Source: W0P28-013 sp963659365
Lineage (GTDB): Bacteria > Bacteroidota > Bacteroidia > Bacteroidales > Paludibacteraceae
Direction: 5' to 3'
NCBI GenBank assembly: GCA_963659365.1
Contig: CAVKTI010000002.1
Coordinates: forward strand, 1-64,000
DNA: 64,000 bases
Part shown: positions 15,223 to 24,225 of the stretch, one piece after another
How positions within the stretch are numbered: position 1 is the first letter of the stretch
Layout of the letters: each line of letters opens with the position of its first letter
Notes under the pieces: model-generated
Told to the model about the DNA's origin: nothing
What the model saw: the letters and a program-made list of their open reading frames with translations, nothing else
Databases searched by the model: none
Program-made: the position numbers and the translations under genes

Positions 15223-16194
15223 ATGTCGCGAAAAGTCAAATTCCATTACAACCCCGATACACTTTCGTACGAAAGGGTCTCCACCACATTTTGGGGTGTG
15301 CTGCAAAAAATGGGACTTTTCTTGCTGACAAGCGTCAGTTTTGGCGTTGTTCTCTTTGTGCTGTTCATCTATTTTGGCGAATCGCCGCGCGAGAAACAAC
15401 TCGTTTCCGAAAATGCGCGCATGAAAACGCAGTACAAACTGCTCGAACGCCGTTTGGACAATCTGCAACCTATTCTCGACGACCTGCGCCAGCGCGACGA
15501 CAATCTCTATCGCGTCATCTTGCAGGCCGACCCGATTCCCGATGGTGTGCGCCGCAGTGCGCTCGGCAACAACCGCCGCTACGACGACTTTGCCGACATG
15601 GCCAACGCCTCGCTGCTCACCGAAGCCACCAAACGCGTCGATGATCTGTCGAAACAGATTTACATACAGTCGCAATCGTACGACGAAGTGGTCGATTTGG
15701 TGAAACTGAACGACCAAAAACTGCGCAATATCCCAGCCATACAGCCTGTGCTGAACAAAAATCTGAAACGCATGGCTTCGGGCTACGGCGTGCGCATCGA
15801 CCCCGTGTATCACACACCGCGATTCCATGCTGGCATGGACTTTACCGCGCCCGTCGGCACCGACATCTATGTAACTGGCAATGGTGTGGTCGAATCGGCG
15901 GGCTGGCGACAAGGTTACGGCAACTGCGTAACTGTCGATCACGGCTTTGGCTATGTAACGCTCTATGCACACATGTACAAAATCGGCGTGTGCAAAGGGC
16001 AAAAACTGACTCGCGGCGACATTATCGGCGAGGTGGGCAACACAGGCAAATCGACAGGACCACACCTCCACTACGAAGTGCGCTTCCACGGCAAACCCGT
16101 CGATCCGCGCAACTACTACTTCCTCGACCTCTCGCCCGAACAGTACGACGAAATGATACAACTATCGCAAAACGCAGGACAGATGTTTGATTAA
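15223..16194 (+). CDS. M23-family (LytM) peptidoglycan endopeptidase, membrane anchored
   Basis: This is a 323-residue cell-wall hydrolase. A short cytoplasmic start (MSRKVKFHYNPDTLSYERV) is followed by one transmembrane helix (about 30-52), a coiled coil (about 60-115), and a LytM domain. Zinc ligands are visible in HAGMD (His and Asp) and GPHLHYEV (HxH), so it should be catalytically active, unlike the EnvC-like protein at 24226. The start at 15223 is chosen over GTG 15196 because of the promoter position. The family cleaves peptide cross-links during growth or division. Confidence 0.92.
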   Translation: MSRKVKFHYNPDTLSYERVSTTFWGVLQKMGLFLLTSVSFGVVLFVLFIYFGESPREKQLVSENARMKTQYKLLERRLDNLQPILDDLRQRDDNLYRVILQADPIPDGVRRSALGNNRRYDDFADMANASLLTEATKRVDDLSKQIYIQSQSYDEVVDLVKLNDQKLRNIPAIQPVLNKNLKRMASGYGVRIDPVYHTPRFHAGMDFTAPVGTDIYVTGNGVVESAGWRQGYGNCVTVDHGFGYVTLYAHMYKIGVCKGQKLTRGDIIGEVGNTGKSTGPHLHYEVRFHGKPVDPRNYYFLDLSPEQYDEMIQLSQNAGQMFD

Positions 16195-16456
16195 ATTAGT
16201 CGCAAGATGTGAGTAGCAAGTCGCAAGAAAGATTTTAAGAGCATAGAAGATAGAACATAGACAAAATTAGTGTGAAAGTCTATAAAGTTGAAAGTAAAAA
16301 GTGTTTTCATTTGAAGATTTGAAAATTTGAAAATTTGAAGATTGATTTTACCTTACAGACTTTCACCAATGCGTTAAACCAATCAACTCATCAACTAATC
16401 AACTCAATCTGAAATCTGAAATTTTGAAATTTGAAATCTGAAATATCCCTCCATTG
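16195..16456. repeat. Repeat words between M23 gene and rel
   Basis: No gene is seen. It holds AGTCGCAAGATGTGAGTAGCA, GAAAATTTGAAAATTTGAAG words, an ACCAATGCGTTAAACC word and a GAAATCTGAAA tract up to the rel start. Confidence 0.65.
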
Positions 16457-18682
16457 ATGGACGAAAAATACGCCAATCTGACCGAAGCCGCCGAAGAGGC
16501 AATGATTCAACAGGAGTTCGACGCGCTCTTGCAGGATTACGCCGCCACACGCCACAAACAAAAGGTCGAAATCATCACGCGTGCGTTCGAGTTTGCCAAA
16601 AACGCACACCACGGCGTGCGCCGACGCTCGGGCGAACCCTACATCATGCACCCGCTGGCGGTGGCGCGCATAGTCGTCAAAGAGATTGGGCTCGGCTCTA
16701 CCTCGATTTGCTCGGCACTGCTCCACGATGTGGTCGAAGATACCGACTACACGGTCGAAGATATCGAAGAACGCTTCGGCCCGAAAATCGCACAAATCGT
16801 TTCGGGATTGACCAAAATTTCGGGCGGCATATTCGGCGAAAAAGCATCGGAACAGGCCGAAAACTTCCGCCGATTGATACTCACCATGCCCGAAGATGTG
16901 CGCGTGATTCTGATAAAAATGGCCGATCGCCTGCACAATATGCGCACACTCGGCTCGATGCCGCCAGCCAAACAGTACAAAATTTGCGGCGAAACACAAT
17001 ATATATATGCACCACTCGCTGCACGGCTCGGCTTCTTTCTCATCAAAACAGAACTCGAAAATCTCAGTTTCAAATACGAACAGCCATCGGTTTATGCCAA
17101 AATTCAGGAACAAATCGATGCAGTAACGCCACATTTGGAGGAGTCGTACCAGCAATTCATCAAGCCCATCAGGCAGATTCTCGACTCGTACAACTACGAC
17201 TACACCATCACCTACCGCGTGAAAACGCCGTACTCCATCTTTCGCAAGATGCAGAACAAGCACATTCCGTTCGACGAGGTGTACGACCTGCTGGCGGTGC
17301 GCATCATACTGCGGCCACGCCCCGGCGAAGACGAACACGCCAACTGCTGGGTAACCTATTCGGCGCTCACATCGCTCTACAAAGAGCACCCCGACCGCAC
17401 GCGCAACTGGCTCAACACGCCCAAAGCCAACGGCTACGAAGCACTGCATGTAACACTGATGAGCCACGAAGGCAACTGGGTGGAGGTGCAAATTCGCACC
17501 GAACGCATGAACGAGATTGCTGAGCACGGACTGGCGGCGCACTGGAAATACAAAACAGGTTCCAACGAACTCTCCGACCTCGACGCTTGGTTCAAATCGC
17601 TCAAAGATATGCTCGACACGGCCGACTACACCAACGCTGTCGAGTTTATGGACACCTTCCGACTGAATCTCTACGCCAGCGAAATCTATGTGTTCACGCC
17701 AAAAGGCGACATACGCAAAATGCCTGTGAAATCGACGGCGCTCGACTTTGCTTTTGCGCTCCACACCGACATCGGCATGCACTGCATCGGTGCCAAAGTC
17801 GATCACAAACTGGTGCCACTCAACTACGAACTGAAAAGCGGCGACCAAGTGGAGATTCTCACCTCGAAAACGCAAAAACCGCAGCCCAACTGGATTGATG
17901 CGGTAACCACCACACGCGCCAAATCGCAACTGAAATCGGTGTTCCGAAAAGAGTTCCACGCCATTCAGGAAAAGGGCAAAAAAGCCGTCGAAGACGAACT
18001 CGCCAAACTGAATATGCCGCTCAACAATGTAACGACAGCGCGCATTGTCGATCACTACAAATTCAACACAGTAACCGAACTCTATACCGCCGTCGGGCGC
18101 GGCTTGGTCGATTTGAGCGACATCACCACGGTCGTTTTCCAGACCAAAAATCCGAGCAAATGGGTCAAAATCTGGAAGTTGCAGTTTGGCAAAAAGGACG
18201 AAGCCGACAAAGAGATCGACCCGAAGAAGAAAAAATCGGTGTTGCTCACCGATGTGAATGTGGGGCAGGAGGGCTACACGCTGGCCGAGTGCTGCCACCC
18301 GATTCCGGGCGACCCTGTGCTGGGCTACCTCGACGAATATGGCACGGTGCTGGTGCATAAACGCGACTGCCCTGTGGCGCAAAAACTGAAAAGCAACTAC
18401 GGCAACCGCATCATCACCGCCGAATGGGCAACGCACAAAGTGCTGTCGTTCCTCACAACCATCGAAATCAAAGGCCTCGACGAACCGGGGCTGCTGCAAA
18501 AAATCGTAACCGTACTCTCCGAAGTCTATTCCATCAACATCAAAAATGTCAATCTCGACTCGAAAGACGGCATTTTTTCGGGGCAATTCGGCATTTTCGT
18601 CCACAGCGTCGAAGACATCAATGTGCTGTGTATGAATCTGTTGAAAGTGCCCGCTATCAAATCGGTAAAACGCATTTCGTAA
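16457..18682 (+). CDS. rel: Bifunctional (p)ppGpp synthetase/hydrolase (Rel/SpoT)
   Basis: This 741-residue stringent-response enzyme has an HD hydrolase domain with MHPLAVARI and LLHDVVEDTD (near 85-95). The synthetase domain has YSIFRKMQNKH, YDLLAVRI and NGYEALHVT (about 240-350). A TGS domain (about 400-460) and a C-terminal ACT domain (about 665-741) follow. In the loop that is EFDD in monofunctional RelA and RFKD in bifunctional enzymes, this protein has a basic RTRN. With the intact HD motif that points to a bifunctional enzyme. ATG 16457 is preferred to the in-frame TTG just before it. Confidence 0.95.
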   Translation: MDEKYANLTEAAEEAMIQQEFDALLQDYAATRHKQKVEIITRAFEFAKNAHHGVRRRSGEPYIMHPLAVARIVVKEIGLGSTSICSALLHDVVEDTDYTVEDIEERFGPKIAQIVSGLTKISGGIFGEKASEQAENFRRLILTMPEDVRVILIKMADRLHNMRTLGSMPPAKQYKICGETQYIYAPLAARLGFFLIKTELENLSFKYEQPSVYAKIQEQIDAVTPHLEESYQQFIKPIRQILDSYNYDYTITYRVKTPYSIFRKMQNKHIPFDEVYDLLAVRIILRPRPGEDEHANCWVTYSALTSLYKEHPDRTRNWLNTPKANGYEALHVTLMSHEGNWVEVQIRTERMNEIAEHGLAAHWKYKTGSNELSDLDAWFKSLKDMLDTADYTNAVEFMDTFRLNLYASEIYVFTPKGDIRKMPVKSTALDFAFALHTDIGMHCIGAKVDHKLVPLNYELKSGDQVEILTSKTQKPQPNWIDAVTTTRAKSQLKSVFRKEFHAIQEKGKKAVEDELAKLNMPLNNVTTARIVDHYKFNTVTELYTAVGRGLVDLSDITTVVFQTKNPSKWVKIWKLQFGKKDEADKEIDPKKKKSVLLTDVNVGQEGYTLAECCHPIPGDPVLGYLDEYGTVLVHKRDCPVAQKLKSNYGNRIITAEWATHKVLSFLTTIEIKGLDEPGLLQKIVTVLSEVYSINIKNVNLDSKDGIFSGQFGIFVHSVEDINVLCMNLLKVPAIKSVKRIS

Positions 18683-18952
18683 GGGGATTTCTATAAATTG
18701 CCTTGCGAAATTAGCAATAAATGGTGAAATAGTCGCAAGATGTGAGTAGCAAGTAGCAAGAAAAAAGTCTTTCCCCCTTCGGGGAAAACGGAAAAGGGGA
18801 CCTGACTATGACAATGATTTGGGCGGTGAGCCTGTCGAACCGCAAATAACCAAATCTGCAAATCCACAAAAAAGGACGCACTCGGTGCGTCCCTACTTTT
18901 AACTTTCAACTTTATAGACTTTTACACTTTACACACTTTCGCACTATTTTCG
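18683..18952. repeat. Repeat modules between rel and the DEAD-box gene
   Basis: No gene is seen. Modules present: AGTCGCAAGATGTGAGTAGCA, a family D hairpin at about 18769-18800, the family A palindrome GGACGCACTCGGTGCGTCC at 18874-18892, then the CTTTATAGACTTTTACACTTT words that lead into the promoter. Confidence 0.7.
18874..18892. repeat. Family A palindrome, copy 2
   Basis: GGACGCACTCGGTGCGTCC, inverse orientation of copies 1, 3 and 5; followed by CTACTTTTAACTTTC. Confidence 0.85.
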
Positions 18953-18960
18953 TACCTTTG
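18953..18960 (+). promoter_or_regulatory. -7 promoter element of the DEAD-box helicase gene
   Basis: TACCTTTG, 16 nt before ATG 18977, matches TAnnTTTG. Confidence 0.6.
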
Positions 18961-18976
18961 CAAAAAATTGTAAAAG

Positions 18977-20233
18977 ATGTATTTTGACGAATTAGACTTG
19001 AACGACGACCTGCTCGATGCACTTGATGATATGCACTTTGAGACTTGCACGCCTGTGCAGGAACGCGCTATTCCGCTGATTTTGGACGGACACGACCTGC
19101 TGGCTTCGGCGCAAACAGGGACGGGAAAAACGGCGGCCTACCTGCTGCCAATACTCGAAAAACTATCGCGCGGCGAGCACCGCAGCGACCGTGTGAATGC
19201 GCTGATTTTGGTGCCGACACGCGAACTGGCCATGCAGGTCGATCAACTGCTGGCGGGCTTTGCCTACTACAGCAATGTGTCGTGGATTGCCGTTTCGGGC
19301 GGCAACGATGGCGTGGCTTTTGCGCAGCAACAACGCGCTTTTGCACGCGGCAGCGACATTGTGGTGGCTACACCAGGCCGCCTTTTGGCACACCTGCGCT
19401 ACTGCGAAGCCGACCTCAGCGGCGTGGAGTTTCTTGTGCTCGACGAGGCCGACCGTATGCTCGACATCGGTTTCTACGACGACATTATCGAGATAATCAG
19501 CCACCTGCCAAAAAAACGCCAAAACCTGATGTTTTCTGCTACATTTCCGCCCGATGTCGAAAAATTGGCACGCAATGTGCTGGTCAATCCCGAAGAGGTG
19601 AAAATCGCTGTGTCGAAGCCCGCCGACGGCATCACACAGGGCGTTTATCTGTTGCAAGAACAGCAAAAACTGCCGCTCGTCGAGTGGTTGTTCAACGAAA
19701 AAGAGTGCGGCAAAACGCTCATCTTTGCGGCGTCGAAAGACAAAGTGCGCGAACTCTATCAACAGTTGCGCCGCCTGCATCTGCCTGTGGCACAGATGCA
19801 TAGCGACCTCGAACAGGCCAAACGCACGCAGGTAATGCTCGACTACAAAAACAACAAAACGAAAATTCTCGTGGCCACCGATGTGGTGTCGCGCGGCATC
19901 GACATCGACGACATCGAGATGGTAATCAATTTCGATGTGCCGAAACAGACCGAGGATTATGTGCACCGCATTGGACGCACGGCGCGCGCTGGTGCCAAAG
20001 GCGTGGGGCTCACATTCGTTACGCCCAAAGACCGCCAACGATTCGATAAAATCGAAAAATTTATTGAGAAGACCATCGAGCGGCGCGTGCTGCCCGACGA
20101 GGTGGCGAAATTAGCCCCCGCCGTACCCGATGTGCCTGCCGAAAAAGCCCAACGCAAAAAGTTCCACGGCCGCAAACGCAACGGCAACAACAACCAAAAA
20201 TTCCGCCGCCGAAAGCCCAATGAACGTAGTTGA
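18977..20233 (+). CDS. DEAD-box ATP-dependent RNA helicase (RhlE-like)
   Basis: This 418-residue cytoplasmic RNA helicase shows Q motif TPVQERAIP, motif I AQTGTGKT (near 45), PTRELA, TPGRLL, DEAD (VLDEADRMLD, near 155), SAT, the ARGID-type SRGIDIDD and HRIGRTAR. After the helicase core the last ~50 residues are strongly basic (KAQRKKFHGRKRNGNN), typical of RNA-binding tails in RhlE-type proteins involved in ribosome assembly and cold adaptation. Monocistronic, with its own promoter, and followed by a terminator shared with the convergent PFK gene. Confidence 0.93.
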   Translation: MYFDELDLNDDLLDALDDMHFETCTPVQERAIPLILDGHDLLASAQTGTGKTAAYLLPILEKLSRGEHRSDRVNALILVPTRELAMQVDQLLAGFAYYSNVSWIAVSGGNDGVAFAQQQRAFARGSDIVVATPGRLLAHLRYCEADLSGVEFLVLDEADRMLDIGFYDDIIEIISHLPKKRQNLMFSATFPPDVEKLARNVLVNPEEVKIAVSKPADGITQGVYLLQEQQKLPLVEWLFNEKECGKTLIFAASKDKVRELYQQLRRLHLPVAQMHSDLEQAKRTQVMLDYKNNKTKILVATDVVSRGIDIDDIEMVINFDVPKQTEDYVHRIGRTARAGAKGVGLTFVTPKDRQRFDKIEKFIEKTIERRVLPDEVAKLAPAVPDVPAEKAQRKKFHGRKRNGNNNQKFRRRKPNERS

Positions 20234-20381
20234 AATTTCAGAGTTTCAGAAATTCAAAGTTGTCATAGTTAAAAGTCATCGTCTTGGTCGTTACCTCCTT
20301 TCTCGTTTTCCCCCGAATGGGGAAAGCCGTGCATCCACCACCATCACCAAATTCATAATTCTAAATTCATAATTCTAAACT

Positions 20382-20410
20382 AAAAAAAACGCCCCTTCGG
20401 GGCGTTTTTT
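20382..20410. terminator. Bidirectional terminator between helicase and PPi-PFK genes
   Basis: AAAAAAAACGCCCC, a TTC loop and GGGGCGTTTTTT form a perfect stem with A and T runs on both sides. It serves both convergent genes and overlaps the PFK stop codon at 20409. Confidence 0.85.
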
Positions 20411-22049
20411 ATTGGTGTTCGAGAACCAGCGTTTTGGTGGGTTGGTCGCAGACTTCGGTAGGGCCGAAATACTGAATGGGACCGGGATAGACATAGGCGG
20501 TTTCGCGCGCCCACTCTTCGCGGTGTGCAGCAAAATAGCGGAACGGACCGCCATCGAGGCGCACCAGAGCCTTTTGAATCACGGGCTTCATCTTGCCGTT
20601 GCGTTTTTCCATGTTCATCATGGCTGTGATGGGAATGCCGCCAGCCAGCCATTGATCGGCAGGTTTGGTGGTGTTGCGCACCGACGACATATAGCCCGTT
20701 TTGCCGCTGGCAATGAGCAGCGCAGCGTTGAACCCGAGCGAGTAGCAGTAGTCGGCATCGAAATTCGATGGCGCAGCGCAACGACCTTCGTAGCCGAAAA
20801 AGTGGTGCTGCACGCCAAATTTGCCCACATATTTGCCCGCTTTTTTCCAAGCGTCTAATTTTTTGCCAACCATCTCGGCAAGCAACTGCTCCGTTTCGAT
20901 GAGCGACACCTGCACATTGCCATGTGGGTCGCGCTCCAAAGCCAACTGCCGCGAAACAGTGGTGGGCAGACTCTCGAAAATGGCAGCATTTTCGGCACTG
21001 AGGTGTTTCACCACATAAGCAATTTTTTCGTCGGCTGGCACGGCATCGAACTCGGCTTGGTTCTGCGCCAACATATCGTTCAGTTCCGAAATCAGATGTT
21101 TGATGGCAGGAATAAACTCAATCAACCCTTCGGGAACAAGCACTGTGCCGAAGTTCAGGCCTTTTGCAGCGCGCGCCGCCACGGCTTCGGCAATGTAGGT
21201 AACCACATTGTCGAGCGTTTGATTTTTCGCCTCCACCTCTTCGCCTATGAGCGTGATGTTGGGGTGCGTTTGCAGGGCACATTCGAGCGTAACATGCGAG
21301 GCCGAGCGTCCCATCAGTTTGATGAAATGCCAGTATTTTTTCGCCGAATTGGCATCGCGTTCGATGTTGCCAATCAGTTCGGAATAGACTTTGCACGCCG
21401 TGTCGAAGCCAAACGAGGTCTCGATCATGGCATTTTTCAGGTCGCCGTCGATGGTTTTTGGGCAGCCAATGACCTGAATGCCGCATTTTTTTTGCAGATA
21501 ATACTCGGCTAAAACGCAAGCGTTGGTGTTCGAGTCGTCGCCGCCAATGATGACTATAGCGTTGATTCCCAACTCTTTACAAATTTCGATACCGCTATCG
21601 AACTGTGCTTTTTCTTCCAATTTGGTGCGCCCCGACCCGATGATGTCGAAACCGCCAGTGTTGCGATATTCGTCGATAATTTCGGCGGTGAGTTCGATAT
21701 ATTTGTGGTCGATGAGGCCGCTGGGACCGCCCAAAAATCCGTAGAGTTTGTTTTCGGGGTTCAGTTTTTTCAGGCCGTCGAACAAGCCCGCAATCACATT
21801 GTGGCCGCCAGACGCCTGTCCGCCCGACAGAATCACGCCCACATTGGCGCGCGCTTTGAGCGGCTCTTTGCCCACGCCAAAGGTAACGAACGGCATACCA
21901 TAGGTGTTCGGAAACAACTCTTTGATGGCTGCTTGGTCGGCAACCGACTCGGTGGCTGCGCCTTCGTTCAACACAACGCCACCCTCGAGCGCAATGGGCA
22001 ATTTCGGCTTGTAAGCCGCCCGCGCTATCTGCAATGCACTTTTTTCCAT
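20409..22049 (-). CDS. pfp: PPi-dependent 6-phosphofructokinase
   Basis: This 546-residue glycolytic enzyme phosphorylates fructose-6-phosphate using pyrophosphate. It has the phosphate-binding SGGQASGGHN, and GGDDSNTN, where an Asp replaces the Gly of ATP enzymes and marks PPi use. PKTIDGDLKN carries the catalytic Asp and Lys, and MGRSASHVTLE follows. Length matches the long plant-type/Bacteroidota PFP. A longer frame reaches 22160, but the promoter element at 22087 lies inside it and MEKSALQIARAAY is the usual start, so 22049 is chosen. Confidence 0.94.
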   Translation of the reverse strand: MEKSALQIARAAYKPKLPIALEGGVVLNEGAATESVADQAAIKELFPNTYGMPFVTFGVGKEPLKARANVGVILSGGQASGGHNVIAGLFDGLKKLNPENKLYGFLGGPSGLIDHKYIELTAEIIDEYRNTGGFDIIGSGRTKLEEKAQFDSGIEICKELGINAIVIIGGDDSNTNACVLAEYYLQKKCGIQVIGCPKTIDGDLKNAMIETSFGFDTACKVYSELIGNIERDANSAKKYWHFIKLMGRSASHVTLECALQTHPNITLIGEEVEAKNQTLDNVVTYIAEAVAARAAKGLNFGTVLVPEGLIEFIPAIKHLISELNDMLAQNQAEFDAVPADEKIAYVVKHLSAENAAIFESLPTTVSRQLALERDPHGNVQVSLIETEQLLAEMVGKKLDAWKKAGKYVGKFGVQHHFFGYEGRCAAPSNFDADYCYSLGFNAALLIASGKTGYMSSVRNTTKPADQWLAGGIPITAMMNMEKRNGKMKPVIQKALVRLDGGPFRYFAAHREEWARETAYVYPGPIQYFGPTEVCDQPTKTLVLEHQ

Positions 22050-22086
22050 TATTGTGTATATTTTTTTAGAATTATTTTTCGCACTG

Positions 22087-22094
22087 CAAAGATA
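22087..22094 (-). promoter_or_regulatory. -7 promoter element of pfp
   Basis: TATCTTTG on the minus strand, 37 nt upstream of the pfp ATG, matches TAnnTTTG. Confidence 0.55.
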
Positions 22095-22321
22095 GCATTT
22101 TTTTTGCAAGCAAAAAATGCGAGTAAAGGAAGTTTGGAAAGTACGAAAGTAGGGACGCACCGAGTGCGTCCGTTTCTTGCGCTACGCGCTGTTTCTAGGT
22201 TTCTGTGTTTTTTGTGGATTTGGTTATTTGGAGAGTTGATAAACCTGTTAATTTGAAATTTGAAATTTGAAATTTGAAATTGCGGCTCTGCCGCACCACT
22301 CCTAATTCTTGCGCTGGTGTA
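22095..22321. repeat. Repeat modules upstream of pfp
   Basis: No gene is seen. The family A palindrome GGACGCACCGAGTGCGTCC is at 22153-22171, followed by TTGCGCTACGCGCTGTTTC, GTTTCTGTGTTTT words and a triplicated GAAATTT tract. Confidence 0.7.
22153..22171. repeat. Family A palindrome, copy 3
   Basis: GGACGCACCGAGTGCGTCC preceded by GTACGAAAGTAG, upstream of pfp. Confidence 0.85.
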
Positions 22322-22393
22322 TAAAAACAGAAAGGGCCGTCATCACGACGACCTCAATCTTTCTTAACCTTAAATCTAATACCATGAAAAACA
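22322..22393 (-). ncRNA. Candidate small RNA, about 72 nt, antisense to a gene-leader motif
   Basis: A complete promoter (22399-22429, minus) predicts a start near 22393. A terminator stem at 22335-22353 followed by CTTTCTGTTTTT ends the RNA near 22322. The intervening RNA begins with a U-rich 5' end and contains TTAGATTTAAGGTT. That is the exact complement of AACCTTAAATCTAA in the leader of the gene at 52540. No protein is encoded on this strand. On the plus strand the same bases read as a gene-like leader and ATG, but that frame stops after seven codons. I have an impression of similar sequences elsewhere in Bacteroidales but cannot verify it. Confidence 0.65.
22335..22353 (-). terminator. 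Terminator of the small RNA
   Basis: On the minus strand GGTCGTC pairs with GACGGCC around GTGAT (7 bp, one G-T), followed by CTTTCTGTTTTT. Confidence 0.75.
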
Positions 22394-22398
22394 CAGTG

Positions 22399-22429
22399 CA
22401 AAGGTAGGGCATTTTTTCAAATTAGCAAA
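22399..22429 (-). promoter_or_regulatory. Promoter of the small RNA
   Basis: TTTG (22429-22426), 19 nt, TACCTTTG (22406-22399) on the minus strand is a perfect Bacteroidota promoter. No annotated protein gene lies closely downstream in that direction. The remaining bases to 22649 are AT-rich, hold an imperfect hairpin at 22588-22619 (GTTAAA...TTTAAC) and no supported gene. Confidence 0.75.
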
Positions 22430-22649
22430 TATATCGCCAAATAAATTTTCGTTTTTAACATTTTTTAACATAATGAATTTGCTATCTATTTGATTTTCAG
22501 TGAAATAACAAAATTGAGATTTTTCTTGTTTTATGTTATAAAACATATTTGAAAATTGGACGATAAGAGCAGAACTCACGGAGAACTGTTAAAAGTATGC
22601 TTTACAGCACGCATTTAACATCGCAAAAGTGCAAAAATGGCTTGAGCGG

Positions 22650-23510
22650 TCAATCGAGTTTCAGAAATTCGTACGCAACCTTGTCGCTGCAAGTGCCAAT
22701 CACATAGCGAGGGTTGGACTGGTCGTCGCGCATGGTGGGCACAATGACATACTTCACATCGCGATAGACGACCGTCTCTTGGTTGTGGTCGTGCCCCTGC
22801 AGATAGAGATTCACGCGGTGTTTCTGCATCAAATCGGTGATTTTGAAGGTCTCTTCCAACGCCATTTCGCTGGTCGGAAAGGTGGAATTGTCGTTTTTGA
22901 ACAGGTTTGTGTGCGTGAAAACGATGCAATGGCGGTAGTCGTTGCGGCGAGCGGCGAGCAAATCGCGCAACCAGTCGAACTGCGTAGTGCCGAGCGTGCC
23001 ATTGCCCGTGTCGAGGCCGATGAAAAGGTCTTTTTGCGTGGGCGTTTTCACCTCGAACCAATAGGTGGCGGTGTGGAAATAGGTTTTGTAGTCGTCCCAC
23101 TGGTCGAAATAGAGGTCGTGGTTGCCGAGCGTGGTGAAAATGGTGTCGTTGCGGGCGTGCTTGGCGGCATCGAACTTGAGCGCAGGCGCAAATGTGTGAA
23201 ACGCTTTCGGCTCGTTCACGCAGTCGCCATCGATAATGCCAAAATAGGCGGTGGAATCGTTGCGGAGCGCGCACACCCATTTGTCGAGATTGTTCGTCGT
23301 TTTCTCGACATGCACATCGCTGCCGACATAAAATCGGTAGTTATCCGTAGGGACGAACACGGTTTTGTAGCCATTTTGTTCATTCCAAGCGAGCGATTGC
23401 GCCACGCGTTTGTTGGTGGTGTCGCTTGTGGGCGATACAAATCCGACCCAATCGACATTGCAGGCGGTGAGTGCGAGCGCAAGAGCGGCGTAGGTCAATC
23501 GTTTTACCAT
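22650..23510 (-). CDS. Calcineurin-like metallophosphoesterase lipoprotein
   Basis: This 286-residue exported phosphoesterase has a lipobox in LALTAC (Cys17). The dinuclear-metal motifs are in order: SDVHVE (DxH), IDGDC (GD), TLGNHDLYF (GNHD), FTHTNLF (H) and GHDHNQ (GHxH). All metal ligands appear present. It is the last gene of a leftward five-gene envelope operon and its ATG overlaps the stop of the preceding outer-membrane protein gene by 7 nt. The substrate is unknown. Confidence 0.88.
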   Translation of the reverse strand: MVKRLTYAALALALTACNVDWVGFVSPTSDTTNKRVAQSLAWNEQNGYKTVFVPTDNYRFYVGSDVHVEKTTNNLDKWVCALRNDSTAYFGIIDGDCVNEPKAFHTFAPALKFDAAKHARNDTIFTTLGNHDLYFDQWDDYKTYFHTATYWFEVKTPTQKDLFIGLDTGNGTLGTTQFDWLRDLLAARRNDYRHCIVFTHTNLFKNDNSTFPTSEMALEETFKITDLMQKHRVNLYLQGHDHNQETVVYRDVKYVIVPTMRDDQSNPRYVIGTCSDKVAYEFLKLD

Positions 23511-24211
23511 GTGTAGATGAATCCAAGGTGAGTATTGATACCATAGAAATTGGCAGTAACATGAAAAACGCCCGAAGGTTTGCAGGCTACATCAGCAAAA
23601 ATCCGCCAATGTGCGTCGAAATCGTAGCGACCGAGCAGCGTGAAAATCGGCTGGTTGAAGCGTTCGATCTGAAAATCGTCGAAATTGCTGGCGCGAATGC
23701 CGATGTTCCACACGCAACTGTCGGGACGGGCGTGCGCCTCGATGTTCCAAAGCAGATTGAACGGCTCCGCCACAAACGCCACATTGTCGCCATCGGCACG
23801 AAAAGGGGCTTGTCCGTAGAGTTTGCCGAAAAATCCCGCCGACACCCGAAAATAGTTCATGGCGTAGCCCACCGAGAGTGCGGCATTGAGTTCGTGCGTG
23901 TCGTAGGCCACAAAAGCGCGGTAGAGAAAGCGGTTTTCGAGCGAAAGTTGCCCAACTTTGAGCGGAAAATTGACCGTAGCGCGCCCATCGACGGCATAGA
24001 CATTGGCGGTATTGGCCAGCACGCCAGCCGACAAATCGAAATAGCGGGTTATCGGGAAATAGCCGCTCACTGCGAGTGTGCCGTAGTGCCGCCACGCATA
24101 GTTGTAGCCGTATTCGGCCTCGGTTTTGAGCGAAATGGGCTTTTTGCCGTCGTCAGCCAGCAGAGCCAGCGGCAGCACAAGGAGCAACATTGGTACAAAA
24201 AGGCGTTTCAT
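23504..24211 (-). CDS. Predicted outer-membrane beta-barrel protein
   Basis: This 235-residue protein has a signal peptide (MKRLFVPMLLLVLPLALLA) followed by alternating hydrophobic/polar strands rich in Tyr, Phe and Trp. It ends in FIYTW, an aromatic C-terminus typical of BAM-inserted barrels. No named family is recognised. ATG 24211 is chosen over an upstream in-frame start at 24241 because the signal peptide begins there. It lies between the EnvC-like gene (14 nt upstream) and the phosphoesterase gene (7-nt overlap), so it is probably co-translated with both. Confidence 0.72.
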   Translation of the reverse strand: MKRLFVPMLLLVLPLALLADDGKKPISLKTEAEYGYNYAWRHYGTLAVSGYFPITRYFDLSAGVLANTANVYAVDGRATVNFPLKVGQLSLENRFLYRAFVAYDTHELNAALSVGYAMNYFRVSAGFFGKLYGQAPFRADGDNVAFVAEPFNLLWNIEAHARPDSCVWNIGIRASNFDDFQIERFNQPIFTLLGRYDFDAHWRIFADVACKPSGVFHVTANFYGINTHLGFIYTW

Positions 24212-24225
24212 TGCGCAAGCATTTT

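Noticed and set aside
22384..22407. Plus-strand ATG with a gene-like leader (MKNTVQR)
   Set aside because: The frame stops after seven codons and no promoter is seen on that strand. It is treated as the mirror image of the small RNA.
22376..22579. Possible 67-codon minus-strand gene upstream of the small RNA
   Set aside because: It overlaps the small RNA promoter, has no family resemblance and very AT-rich composition; the promoter-terminator RNA explains the region better.
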